From Betaproteobacteria bacterium GR16-43 (GTDB taxonomy: Bacteria; Pseudomonadota; Gammaproteobacteria; Burkholderiales; Usitatibacteraceae), in the NCBI GenBank assembly GCA_001953215.1, contig CP019169.1, positions 2,604,001 to 2,668,000 on the forward strand: a DNA stretch of 64,000 bases. Direction: 5' to 3'. The translations under genes were made by a program, and so were the position numbers. The notes below the pieces were generated by a model that saw only the letters and a list, made by a program, of their open reading frames with translations, made no database searches and was not told the origin of the DNA. Each line of letters opens with the position of its first letter. Positions within the stretch are counted from its first letter, which is position 1. This document shows, piece after piece, positions 36,920 to 46,600 of this stretch.

Positions 36920-38181
36920 CGCTGCATCGCACGGTCCTCGCCATCGCGGTTGCGATGGCCTGGTCCACTTCGTCCGTGCAAGGGGCGGACATCGTCCTCA
37001 CGCCGTCGGCGGGCGGTGGCGTGAGCGTGACCAGTGCCGACGGGAGCGTCACGCGCCTGCGCGTCGCCGAGGACGGCAGCGTCACGATTCCCGGCACCAT
37101 CTTCAAGGGCTCCAACCGGTTCATCCACAACTTCGGCACCGGCAATACCTTCATCGGGGAGCAGGCCGGGAATTTCATCATGACCGGCGCGAACAATACC
37201 GCCACCGGCTTGACGGCGCTCGCCTCCAATACGTACGGCGCGGCCAATACGGCGATCGGATCCGCCGCGCTCGGCAACAACACGGAAGGAAGCAACAACA
37301 CCGCGACCGGCGCGCTCGCACTCGGCTTCAGTACGACCGGCAACAACAACACCGCTACGGGTGCGGGAGCGTTGGTCTACAACATGGGGGGCGACAATAC
37401 TGCCGTGGGTTCCTCCGCCCTTTTCGCGAACCTTGGCGGTACCAGCAATGTGGCTGTCGGTTCCAGGGCGCTCAAGGAGAACACGCTGGGCGGCGGCAAC
37501 ACGGCGGTGGGAACGCAGGCATCCGGCAACAACAAGGGAGGCGATTCGAATACGGCGGTGGGCGCGGGCGCGCTGGGCTTCAATGCGACCGGCTCCGGCA
37601 ACATTGCGCTGGGCATGGGCGCCGGCGCCAACATCACGGGCAGCTCGAATATCGCGATCGGCAACATTGGAAATACGGTCGAAAGCGGCACCATTCGCAT
37701 CGGCGACTCGTCGGACCATTCCCGGGCCTTCATCGCCGGCATCCGCGGCAAGACCACCGGGAGCGCGAATGCGATTCCCGTGATGATCGATGCCAACGGC
37801 CAGCTCGGCACGGTGAGCTCGTCGGCGCGCTTCAAGGACGACATCGCCGACATGGATTCGGCCACGGACGCGCTGATGCAGTTGCGCCCTGTGACGTTCC
37901 ACTACAAGGAAGACCAGGACCCCGCGGGGCGCACGCTCCAGTACGGGCTCATCGCCGAAGAGGTCGCGCAGGTCTATCCGGGATTGGTCGCGCACTCGGC
38001 CGACGGGCAGGTCGAGACGGTGATGGTCCAGTTCCTGCCGCCGATGCTGTTGAACGAATTCCAGAAGCAGCAGCGCACGATTGCATCGCAATCGGAGCGG
38101 CTCGCGAGCCAGGCCGCGCGCCTCGAGGCGCTCGAAGGCGAGCTGGCTGAATTCCGAAGGATGCTCGGGAGGCCACGATGA
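36916..38181 (+). CDS. Exported S74/ICA-domain repeat protein, paralogue 5
   Basis: 421 aa. The signal peptide MTLHRTVLAIAVAMAWSTSS is similar to that of paralogue 6, and the mature start is ADIVLTPSAGGG. The shaft alternates NTTG units with variants such as NNMGG- or NKGGDSNTAVGAGAL-like units, so it is less regular. The S74 domain begins SSARFKDDIADM; the tail SQSERLASQAARLEALEGEL is a near copy of that in paralogue 3. A DNA run of more than 50 nt around ACTACAAGGAAGACCAGGAC is identical between the two genes. It overlaps both neighbours by ATGA. Confidence 0.86.
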   Translation: MTLHRTVLAIAVAMAWSTSSVQGADIVLTPSAGGGVSVTSADGSVTRLRVAEDGSVTIPGTIFKGSNRFIHNFGTGNTFIGEQAGNFIMTGANNTATGLTALASNTYGAANTAIGSAALGNNTEGSNNTATGALALGFSTTGNNNTATGAGALVYNMGGDNTAVGSSALFANLGGTSNVAVGSRALKENTLGGGNTAVGTQASGNNKGGDSNTAVGAGALGFNATGSGNIALGMGAGANITGSSNIAIGNIGNTVESGTIRIGDSSDHSRAFIAGIRGKTTGSANAIPVMIDANGQLGTVSSSARFKDDIADMDSATDALMQLRPVTFHYKEDQDPAGRTLQYGLIAEEVAQVYPGLVAHSADGQVETVMVQFLPPMLLNEFQKQQRTIASQSERLASQAARLEALEGELAEFRRMLGRPR

Positions 38182-39317
38182 AGCTGCGCCGCACCGTCCT
38201 CGCCCTCGCGGTCGCGATGGCTTGCTCCACTTCATTCGCGCAAGTGGCGGACATCGTGCTCACACCGGCAGCGGGCGCGGGCGTGAGCATTACCGACGCC
38301 ACGGGCACGGTCACGCGCCTGCGCGTGGGCGACGACAGTGCCGTCCAGCTCGGCGGCCACCTCAAGCTGCCGAACACCTCGACGACGGCCGGCATCCTCT
38401 ACATCGGCCCGTCGACGTTCCTCCACAACATGGGAACGTTCAACACCTTCGCGGGAAGGAATGCGGGGAACGCCTCCGCGATCACTGGCATCCGCAACGC
38501 GGGCTTCGGCGGTGCGGCGCTCTTCAACAACACGACGGGCACCGAGAACACGGCGCTCGGGGAATCGACGCTGGTCGCCAACATCGACGGGCGGCAGAAC
38601 GTCGCCGCGGGTTATCTCGCGATGCTCCATAACACCAGCGGCGACGAGAACGTCGGCATCGGGTTCCAGGCGATCCTCAACAACACGACGGGCAACAGCA
38701 ACATCGGGATCGGCTGGGGGGTGCTCAATTCGAACACGACCGGCAGCTCGAACATCGCGATCGGGCGCACCGCCGGAATCCAGCTCACGACGGGCAACTC
38801 CAACATCGACATCGGCAACCAGGGTGTGGCCGGCGAGGGCAACACGATCCGCATCGGCGACGGCAACCAGAACCGTGCGTTCATCGCGGGCATCCGAGGC
38901 ATCACCACCGGCAGCGCCAATGCCATCCCCGTGATGATCGACGCCAACGGACAGCTCGGGACCTTGAGCTCGTCCGCGCGATTCAAGGAGGACGTCGCCG
39001 ACATGGGCGACGCGAGCGATGCGCTGATGCAACTGCGCCCGATCACGTTCCACTACAGGGCCGACCAGGACCCCGCGGGGCGCACGCTCCAGTACGGACT
39101 CGTCGCGGAGGAAGTGGAGAAGGTCCTCCCCGGACTCGTTGCACATTCGGCCGACGGACAGGTGGAGACGGTGATGTACCACTTCCTGCCCCCGATGCTG
39201 CTGAACCAGGTGCAGAAGCAGCAACGCACGATCGACGCGCAGGCCGCGGAGCTGCGAGCGTTGCGCGGCGCGCTGGCCGCCATCGAGCGGCGACTCGAAC
39301 GACTCGGATCTCGATGA
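38178..39317 (+). CDS. Exported S74/ICA-domain repeat protein, paralogue 6
   Basis: 379 aa. The signal peptide MKLRRTVLALAVAMACSTSFAQ contains a Cys at residue 16 but no clear lipobox, so ordinary signal peptidase cleavage before ADIVLTPAAGAG is more likely. The collar differs from the rest (LGGHLKLPNTSTTAGILYIGPSTFLHNMG in outline). The shaft has about six NTTG units, for example NNTTGNSNIGIGWGVL. The S74 domain begins SSARFKEDVADM, the only copy with EDV, and ends in a basic tail (RALRGALAAIERRLERLGSR). It overlaps both neighbours by ATGA. Confidence 0.85.
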   Translation: MKLRRTVLALAVAMACSTSFAQVADIVLTPAAGAGVSITDATGTVTRLRVGDDSAVQLGGHLKLPNTSTTAGILYIGPSTFLHNMGTFNTFAGRNAGNASAITGIRNAGFGGAALFNNTTGTENTALGESTLVANIDGRQNVAAGYLAMLHNTSGDENVGIGFQAILNNTTGNSNIGIGWGVLNSNTTGSSNIAIGRTAGIQLTTGNSNIDIGNQGVAGEGNTIRIGDGNQNRAFIAGIRGITTGSANAIPVMIDANGQLGTLSSSARFKEDVADMGDASDALMQLRPITFHYRADQDPAGRTLQYGLVAEEVEKVLPGLVAHSADGQVETVMYHFLPPMLLNQVQKQQRTIDAQAAELRALRGALAAIERRLERLGSR

Positions 39318-40606
39318 TGGAAATACGCATGCGACTCGATCGACTCATTTCCGTCGGAGTCTTCACGGCCGCGGCGAGCGCGTTCGCTGCGCAGCCCGGC
39401 GACATCGTGCTCACGCCGGCTGCGGGCGGCGGCGTGAGCATCACCGACGCCTCGGGCAACACCACGCGCCTTCGCGTCGCCGACGACGGCAGCGTCACCA
39501 TTCCGGGAACGATCCTCAAGGGCGGGCTCCCGTTCCTCCACGCCTTCGGAACCGCCAACGCGTTCCTCGGGACCTCGGCGGGCAACTTCACGATGACCGG
39601 CGCCAACAACACCGGCCTCGGCTCGGCGGCGCTCCTGTCCAACACGACCGGCCACGAGAACACGGCCGTCGGGGGGTTGGCTCTGGTGTCCAACACGACC
39701 GGGGAAGGAAATACCGCGCTGGGCTACGGCACTCTCTTTGCGACCACGACCGCCACCAACAACACGGCAGTCGGATTCAACGCGCTGCGCAACGCGAACG
39801 GCAACAACAACACGGCCGTCGGCTCGGAGGCGCTCCGCGCCAATACGACGGGCGGGTACAACACGGCCATCGGAGAAGCCACGCTGATCCGGAATCTGTC
39901 GGGAACGTCGAACATCGCGGTTGGTGCCGCCTCGCTGAACGAGAACACCGTCGGCGGGAGCAATACGGCGGTCGGCCTCAGCTCCATGCTGAACAACGTG
40001 TCCGGTCACAACAATGTGGCCGTGGGTTACTTCGCGCTCTCCGACAACACCAGCGGGAACTTCAACGTCGCCATCGGCAACGGCGCGGGCAGCAATATCA
40101 CGACGGGTTCGAACAACGTCCACATCGCGTCCGACTCCCCCCTGAACGACGAAAGCCAGACGATTCGGATCGGCACCGCCGTGGGTCAGACGCGCGCGTT
40201 TGTCGCCGGTATCCGTGGCATCACCACCGGCAGCGCCAACGCCATTCCCGTGTTGATCGACAGCAACGGGCAGCTGGGCACGCTGAGTTCCTCGGAGCGC
40301 TTCAAGGACGACATCGCCGACATGGGCGAGGCCAGCGATGCGCTGATGAACCTGCGACCCGTCACGTTCCACTACAAGGCCGACCAGGATCCCGCAGGGC
40401 GCACGCTCCAGTACGGCTTGATCGCCGAGGAAGTGGAGAAGGTCTATCCGGGCCTCGTCGCGCACTCGCCCGATGGGAGAGTCGAAACGGTGATGGTCCA
40501 GTTCCTGCCGGCGATGCTCCTGAACGAAGTGCAGAAGCAGCGGCAAACCGTCGATGCGTTGCGCAGCGAACTGGCCGATCTCAAGCGCCAGCTCGGCCTG
40601 CGCTGA
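39314..40606 (+). CDS. Exported S74/ICA-domain repeat protein, paralogue 7
   Basis: 430 aa from ATG 39314; a second ATG at 39329 (MRLDRLISVGVFTAAASAFA) would give a more usual signal peptide and may be the real start, though the first keeps the ATGA overlap. The mature start is near GDIVLTPAAGGG. The shaft has about nine units, including NNTAVGFNAL and NTVGGSNTAVGLSSM. The S74 domain begins SSERFKDDIADMGEASDAL and ends with a coiled coil (VDALRSELADLKRQLGLR). The gap to paralogue 8 is 13 nt. Confidence 0.84.
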   Translation: MMEIRMRLDRLISVGVFTAAASAFAAQPGDIVLTPAAGGGVSITDASGNTTRLRVADDGSVTIPGTILKGGLPFLHAFGTANAFLGTSAGNFTMTGANNTGLGSAALLSNTTGHENTAVGGLALVSNTTGEGNTALGYGTLFATTTATNNTAVGFNALRNANGNNNTAVGSEALRANTTGGYNTAIGEATLIRNLSGTSNIAVGAASLNENTVGGSNTAVGLSSMLNNVSGHNNVAVGYFALSDNTSGNFNVAIGNGAGSNITTGSNNVHIASDSPLNDESQTIRIGTAVGQTRAFVAGIRGITTGSANAIPVLIDSNGQLGTLSSSERFKDDIADMGEASDALMNLRPVTFHYKADQDPAGRTLQYGLIAEEVEKVYPGLVAHSPDGRVETVMVQFLPAMLLNEVQKQRQTVDALRSELADLKRQLGLR

Positions 40607-40619
40607 AAGGAAGACCGAG

Positions 40620-41858
40620 ATGAAACGTCCCGCAATGCTCCCGATCGCGGCCCTCGTGGTCGCCGTGAATGCCCTGTCCGCGCAACCCGCCGACATCGTG
40701 CTCACCCCGCCACCCGGCGCGGGCGTGAGCGTGACCAACGCCGCCGGAAACGTGACGCAATTCCGCGTCGCCGAAGACGGCAGCGTCACCATCCCCGGGA
40801 CCATCCTGAAGGGCGGGCTCTCGTTCATCCACAACTTCGGATCCGCGAACGCCTTCTTCGGCGCCTCGGCTGGCAACTTCACGATGACCGGCGGGAACAA
40901 CACCGGCCTCGGCGCGGCGACACTCCTCTCCAACACGACGGGCCAACGCAACACTGCCGTGGGGGCGCTGGCCCTCGTGGCCAACGCGACCGGCAACGGG
41001 AACACCGGCCTCGGCTACAACGCGCTCTTCCAGAACACGGGTGGCGCCAACAACACGGCCACCGGCGCAAACGCGCTCAATGCCAACTCGACCGGTGTCA
41101 GCAATGTCGCCACGGGTTCCAACGCCCTCATCAACAACACGAGCGCCTCCGAAAACACGGCCCTCGGATTCAACGCGCTGTACACCGCCACTTCCGGAAG
41201 CTTCAACACCGCGGCCGGAGCCTTTGCGCTGGTGTTTGCGAACGGCAGCAGCAACACGGCCCTGGGAGACAGCGCACTGCAGAATGTCACGAGCGGCGAC
41301 GCCAATATCGGCATTGGGTACAACGCCGGAAGCAATGTCACCACGGGCGACCACAACATCGCCATCGGCGGCTTTGGCGCGGCCGACGAGAGCAACACGA
41401 TCCGCATCGGCACGGCGGCGCACCAAACGCGGATCTTCGTCGCCGCCATCCGCGGCGTGACGACGGGCCTGGCCAATGCGGTCCCGGTGGTGATCGACAA
41501 CAACGGGCAACTCGGCACCGTCAACTCTTCGGAGCGCTTCAAGGACGACATCGCCGACATGGGCGAGGCGAGCGACGCGCTGATGCAGTTGCGGCCCGTC
41601 ACGTTCCACTACAAGCAGGACCAGGACCCCGCCGGCCGCACGCTCCAGTACGGGCTGATCGCGGAAGAGGTGGCGCAGGTCTATCCGGGCTTGATCGCGC
41701 ACTCGGCCGACGGGCAGGTCGAGACGGTGATGACCCAGTTCCTGCCCGCGATGCTGTTGAACGAAGTCCAGAAACAGCGTCGCACCATTGAACGGCTCGA
41801 GAACGCGTTGGCCGCGATGCAACGGCGGCTCGGAATTTCCCAGGAGGAAACGAAATGA
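40620..41858 (+). CDS. Exported S74/ICA-domain repeat protein, paralogue 8
   Basis: 412 aa. AAGGAAGA precedes ATG 40620; the signal peptide MKRPAMLPIAALVVAVNALSAQ is followed by PADIVLTPPPGAG. The shaft has about eight units, for example NTTGQRNTAVGALAL and NNTSASENTALGFNAL. The S74 domain begins SSERFKDDIADMGEASDAL, as in paralogue 7, and the coiled coil ends ...RRLGISQEETK. That last segment encodes AGGAGGAAA, a very strong ribosome site for the next gene, whose ATG overlaps this stop. The S74 array is thus translationally joined to the VCBS-propeller gene at 41855. Confidence 0.86.
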   Translation: MKRPAMLPIAALVVAVNALSAQPADIVLTPPPGAGVSVTNAAGNVTQFRVAEDGSVTIPGTILKGGLSFIHNFGSANAFFGASAGNFTMTGGNNTGLGAATLLSNTTGQRNTAVGALALVANATGNGNTGLGYNALFQNTGGANNTATGANALNANSTGVSNVATGSNALINNTSASENTALGFNALYTATSGSFNTAAGAFALVFANGSSNTALGDSALQNVTSGDANIGIGYNAGSNVTTGDHNIAIGGFGAADESNTIRIGTAAHQTRIFVAAIRGVTTGLANAVPVVIDNNGQLGTVNSSERFKDDIADMGEASDALMQLRPVTFHYKQDQDPAGRTLQYGLIAEEVAQVYPGLIAHSADGQVETVMTQFLPAMLLNEVQKQRRTIERLENALAAMQRRLGISQEETK

Positions 41859-43471
41859 ACGGCAAGGCAATCCTGTACGCGGCGGGCTTCGTGACCGCAC
41901 TCCTCGCGGGCGGCAACACGGCGCGCGCCGCGCAAATTGTCGTTCCCGCCGGGGCGACCTTCACGCTGGGCACGAGTACGTTGAGCCTCGCGTGCGCCGA
42001 CCTCGTCGTGCAGGGCACGATGGCCATCGGTCCGTCGCAGGTGGGCTTCGCCGGCAACGTGACCATCGCCGCGGGCGGGACCCTCGCCGGCGGCACGGGC
42101 ACGCTCACGGTCGGAGGCAACTGGACCAATGTCGGGAATTTCGGGCGCGCCAGCAGCACCGTGCGATTCACCGACGGCTGCACGAGCTCGCCGGTCCAGT
42201 TCGCCGGCAGCACGGCGTTCACGAACCTGCAGCTCTCCAGCGTCACCGGGCGCACCTTCATCCTGCCCGCGGGCAACGCGCTTTCGGTCGAGGGCGACTT
42301 GCTGCTGCTCGGCATCGCCGGCACGCCCATCCAGGTCGTTTCGACGAACCCGCTGGTGCCGACTTCCATCGCGCTCGGCCCCAATGCGACGCTCACCAGC
42401 AACAACGTGTCGTTCGGCCCCAACGTGACGATCACCGCACCCCTGGATGCGCGTCCGGACTTCAACAATGACGGCAAGGCCGATCTCCTGTTCCGCAACA
42501 CCGACGGCTCCTCCGCGATCTGGCAGATGAACGGCCTCGCGATCGCGTCCAGCGCGCAGATCTTCCCCGCGGGCACGGCCTGGCAAGTCGCGCACATGGC
42601 CGACCTGAACGGCGACGGCAAGACCGACCTCGTCTGGCAGAACCCGGATGGCCGCGTGACCGTATATCTGATGGACGGCACCACGGCGGTCACCAAGCAA
42701 CTCATCCTGCCGGCCGGGGGCGGCTGGACCGTGACGCAAGCCGCGGACCTGGACGGCGACGGCAAGGCCGACCTCATCTTCCGGAATACCGACGGCACCA
42801 TCGCCGCGTGGTTGATGGACGGTGCCGTAATGACGGCCGGTTCGACGATCCTCGGTGCCGGTTCGGGATGGAGCGTCACGAAGACCGGCGATTTCGACGG
42901 CGACGGCAAGGCCGACCTCGTGTGGACGCATACCGATGGACGCGTCGCGATCTGGCTGATGGACGGACTCACCGTGAAGTCCACGAACCAGATCCTCAAC
43001 GCCGGCACGGGCTGGAGCGTCACGCACGTCACGGACTTCGACGGCGACGGGAAGTCGGATCTCCTCTGGCAGAACACCGATGGGTCCATCGCGGTGTGGC
43101 TCATGAACGGCAACGTCATGGCGAGCGGCAGCGGATTGCTCGGGGCCGGCACCGGCTGGAGCGTCACCCGCACCGGCGACTTCAACGGCGACGGGAAGGC
43201 AGACCTCTTCTTCCTGCACACGGATGGACGCGCCGCGATCTATCTCATGAACGGCCTCACGCCGACGGCCACGACGCAGATCCTCAACGCGGGCGGCGGC
43301 TGGAGTGCCAAGCGCCTGCAGGACGTGAACGGCGACGGCAAGGCCGACATCGTCTGGGAAAACGTCGACGGATCGGTCGCCATCTGGCTCATGAACGGCA
43401 CGACGATGACGAGCGGCGCCGGCGTCATGGGGCCCGGCACCGGGTGGAGCGTGAGCCCCGTCAGCCCGTAG
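41855..43471 (+). CDS. Exported beta-solenoid protein with C-terminal seven-blade VCBS propeller
   Basis: 538 aa. After a signal peptide (MNGKAILYAAGFVTALLAGGNTARA) comes a Gly/Thr-rich segment to about residue 200 that looks like an autotransporter-type beta-solenoid (TFTLGTSTLSLACADLVVQG, TLTVGGNWTNVGNF). Residues 202-538 are seven tandem 48-residue FG-GAP/VCBS units of the form DxDGDGKADLxxxxTDGRxAIWLMNG, each ending in GxGWxV. Seven such units make a closed beta-propeller in integrins and related proteins; each DxDGDG loop probably binds calcium. It has no enzymatic domain. The first gene of the VCBS series, it is coupled to the S74 array by an ATGA overlap. A structural or adhesive role is inferred. 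Confidence 0.82.
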   Translation: MNGKAILYAAGFVTALLAGGNTARAAQIVVPAGATFTLGTSTLSLACADLVVQGTMAIGPSQVGFAGNVTIAAGGTLAGGTGTLTVGGNWTNVGNFGRASSTVRFTDGCTSSPVQFAGSTAFTNLQLSSVTGRTFILPAGNALSVEGDLLLLGIAGTPIQVVSTNPLVPTSIALGPNATLTSNNVSFGPNVTITAPLDARPDFNNDGKADLLFRNTDGSSAIWQMNGLAIASSAQIFPAGTAWQVAHMADLNGDGKTDLVWQNPDGRVTVYLMDGTTAVTKQLILPAGGGWTVTQAADLDGDGKADLIFRNTDGTIAAWLMDGAVMTAGSTILGAGSGWSVTKTGDFDGDGKADLVWTHTDGRVAIWLMDGLTVKSTNQILNAGTGWSVTHVTDFDGDGKSDLLWQNTDGSIAVWLMNGNVMASGSGLLGAGTGWSVTRTGDFNGDGKADLFFLHTDGRAAIYLMNGLTPTATTQILNAGGGWSAKRLQDVNGDGKADIVWENVDGSVAIWLMNGTTMTSGAGVMGPGTGWSVSPVSP

Positions 43472-43497
43472 CAAGCAAGAGGTAGCAGTGACGCGGA

Positions 43498-43525
43498 GCG
43501 TCGGGCTGTCGTCACAGCCCGACGC
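43498..43525 (+). terminator. Terminator-like hairpin after the first VCBS gene
   Basis: A perfect 12-bp stem GCGTCGGGCTGT/ACAGCCCGACGC with a CGTC loop starts 26 nt after the stop at 43471. No T-run follows, so it is not a canonical intrinsic terminator; it may act as an mRNA 3' stabiliser or pause site. It separates the S74-array operon from the HzsA-like gene. Confidence 0.45.
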
Positions 43526-43621
43526 ATCCGTACGCGCGCCAGTCCCGTATGGATGCCAAGCCCTTGGTGCAAAAGGCGGTGATATTCACAGGCATATTGC
43601 TTGCGTCGTGACCGTCTATCC

Positions 43622-46600
43622 ATGAAGAATAAACGGACCATGACCGCCAAACTCACTTCTGTGCTCCCCATCCTCGATCGTCTCTGTGCCGGTTGCGCGT
43701 TCTTGGCACTCCTTTGCATCAGCGCGGCCAGCAGTGCCGCACCTTCCAACCCGATCCTCTTCGTCACGCAGGTCCCGAGCCTCGGAGACTTCGCGGGCCG
43801 GGCATCGACCTTCGCCAATCACATGACCACGCCGGATCAAGTGGTTCGCGGCGGCGACCTGATGATTCGCTATCCCGACGGCTCGCTGCGCAACCTCACG
43901 CAGGAAGCGGGCTTCGGATTGACGGGCGGCCTGCAGGGCGCGACGTCTATTGCGGTGCGCGAACCCAGCGTGCACTGGAGTGCGAACAAGGCCGTGTTCA
44001 GCATGCTGGTCGGCGCGCCCGCGGTGCAGTACGCGCAGCTCACCTTCTACTGGCAGCTCTACGAAGTGACGGGGCTGGGCCAGGGCCAGACCGCGACGAT
44101 CACGAAAGTGCCGAACCAGCCGGCCGGCTACAACAACGTCTCGCCGTTCTACGGCACGGACGACCGCATCCTGTTCACGTCGGATCGCCCGTTCAACGGG
44201 CAGGCGCACCTCTATCCGCAGGCCGACGAGTACGAGAGCACGCCCACCGTCACCGGCATCTGGAGCCTCAATCCCGCCACCGGAAACCTGCGGCTGCTGA
44301 ACCACACGCCGAGCGGCGCGTTCTCGCCCTCGATCGATGCGTTCGGCCGCGTCATCTTCACGCGCTGGGACCACCTGCAGCGCGACCAGCAGGCCGACCA
44401 GGATGCCGAGACGCCGACCTACGGCTCGTTCAATTACGCGAGCGAGGCGCCGGGTGCCGCGCACCTGGCGCGCTCCGAGATGTTCCCGGAGCCGCGCGCG
44501 GACAGCATGAGCCCGACCAACGGCCCGGTGAACGGCCACCGCTTCAACCAGTTCACGCCCTGGCAGATGAACGAGGACGGCACGGGCGAAGAGACGCTGA
44601 ACCACATCGGTCGCCACGAGCTGTCGTTCGGTTACCTGATCAAGTCGTTCGCGAACGATGCCGCGCTGTCGGACTACAGCATCGACAACCTGCACGCGAA
44701 CAATTTCTCGGTCGGCATGGACACGGGCCTCTTCCAGTTGCGCGAGGATCCCGCTACGCCGGGCACGTTCTTCTCGGTCTACACCCGTGAATTCGCAACA
44801 CTCGCCTCGGGGCAGATCTTCAAGCTGAACGGATCGCCCACCACCAATGCCGATTTGATGGCGCTCACGGCGATCACCGGAACCGCGGGCACCACCGGCG
44901 GGCGCTACCGCAATCCGCTGCCGCTCAGCAACGGCGAGCTGGTCTCGAGCCACACGCTCGCCTCCGGCCTCACGCCCAACCTGATGAACGACTTCCGCCT
45001 GAAGCAGCTCAACAAGAACGTGGGCACCGGGCTCTACGAAGCCGGGGCGACGCTCACCGCCGGCATCGTGAAGTCGGTGACGTGGTGGTCGCCGGACGAA
45101 TTGCGGTCGTTCAACGGCCCGCTGTGGGAGATCGAAGCCGTGGAAGTGGTGGCGCGCACGCGTCCCTCGCGTCCCGCCGCGCCGCTCGAGCCGTCCGAAC
45201 GCGACGTCTTCACGGAAGTGGGCGTCAACGAGACGACGTTCCGCAACTGGCTCACCACCAACGAACTCGCGCTCATCATCACGCGCGACCACACGACGCG
45301 CGATCGCGGCGACAAGCTCCAGCCCTTCAACCTGCGCGTGCCGGGTGGCGTGCAGACGCTGGGCGGCGCGGGCAAGGTCTACGACGTCGCGAATTTCCAG
45401 ATCCTGCAGGGCGATGTGATCCGCGGCTACGACAATCGCGAAGGCCGCCGCGTCATCGCGCAGCCGCTGCATGCGCCGAATGTGCCGAACCTCCCGAATC
45501 CCGGCGGTCCCGCGGGCAGCGTGAAGATCGCGCTCGACGGATCCTCCGCCGCTTTCGTGCCCGCGCGCCGTGCGCTGGCGTGGCAGAGCACCGACGTGAC
45601 GGGCGAGCCGGTCGTGCGCGAGCGCGTGTGGGTCACGTTCCAGCCCGGCGAAGTGCGCGTGTGCGCTTCCTGCCACGGCGCGAACCAGAAGATCCAGTCG
45701 GGCGCGAACTCGCCGGTGAACAAGCCGGAAGCCTTGCGTGCGTTGCTGCAATCGTGGAAAGCCTCGCAGCCCCCGCCGCCCTCCGCGGCCAAGCGCGTTC
45801 CGGACTTCAACGGCAACGGCAGTGCCGACCTCCTGTGGCGCAATGCCGACGGCCGCCAGGCGATCTACCTCATGGATGGCGTCACCGCCACGGCCACGCA
45901 GGAGATCATCGGCGCCGGCACGGGTTGGACGGTCGCACGCGTCGCGGACTTCAACGGCGACGGCAAGAGCGACCTCGTGTGGCAGCACACCGACGGACGC
46001 ATCGCGCTCTACCTCATGAACGGAGCGACGACCACGTCCACGCAGCAGATCCTGAACGCGGGCGGCGGCTGGAGCGTCACGCAGACACCGGACCTCGACG
46101 GCGACGGCAAGGCCGACCTCGTCTTCCAGAACGCCGACGGCACCATCGCCGCGTGGCTGATGGACGGCCTCGCGATGAAGTCGGGCGGGACGCTGATCGG
46201 CGCGGGTTCCGGCTGGAGCGTCATTCGCACCGGCGACTTCGACGGCGATGGCAAGGCCGACCTCGTGTGGCAACACACCGACGGCCGCGTCGCGATCTGG
46301 CTGATGGATGGCCTCACGGTGAAGTCCACGCAGCAGATCCTCAACGCCGGCACGGGCTGGACGGTCACGCACGCCGCAGACTTCAACGGCGACGGCAAGA
46401 GCGACCTCCTGTGGCAGAACGCCGATGGCTCCATCGCGGTGTGGCTGATGAACGGCACCACGATGGCCTCCGGTTCCGGATTGCTCGGCGCCGGCACGGG
46501 CTGGAGCGTCACGCGCACCGGCGACTTCAACGGCGACGGCAAGGCGGATCTCTTCTTCCTGCACACCGATGGCCGTGCCGCGATCTACCTCATGAACGGC

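Noticed and set aside
38178-38250. Lipoprotein signal in S74 paralogue 6 because of a Cys in the signal region
   Set aside because: The residues before the Cys (AVAMAC) do not make a good lipobox, and the conserved mature start ADIVLTP lies after a normal signal-peptidase site.
32023-41858. Prophage or phage tail module, because of the S74 domains
   Set aside because: Every protein has a Sec signal peptide, and no terminase, capsid, portal, tail tube, lysis or integrase gene is nearby.
43622-45780. Anammox hydrazine synthase
   Set aside because: Only one CxxCH is present and there are no beta/gamma subunit genes. The HzsA-related family is widespread in non-anammox bacteria.
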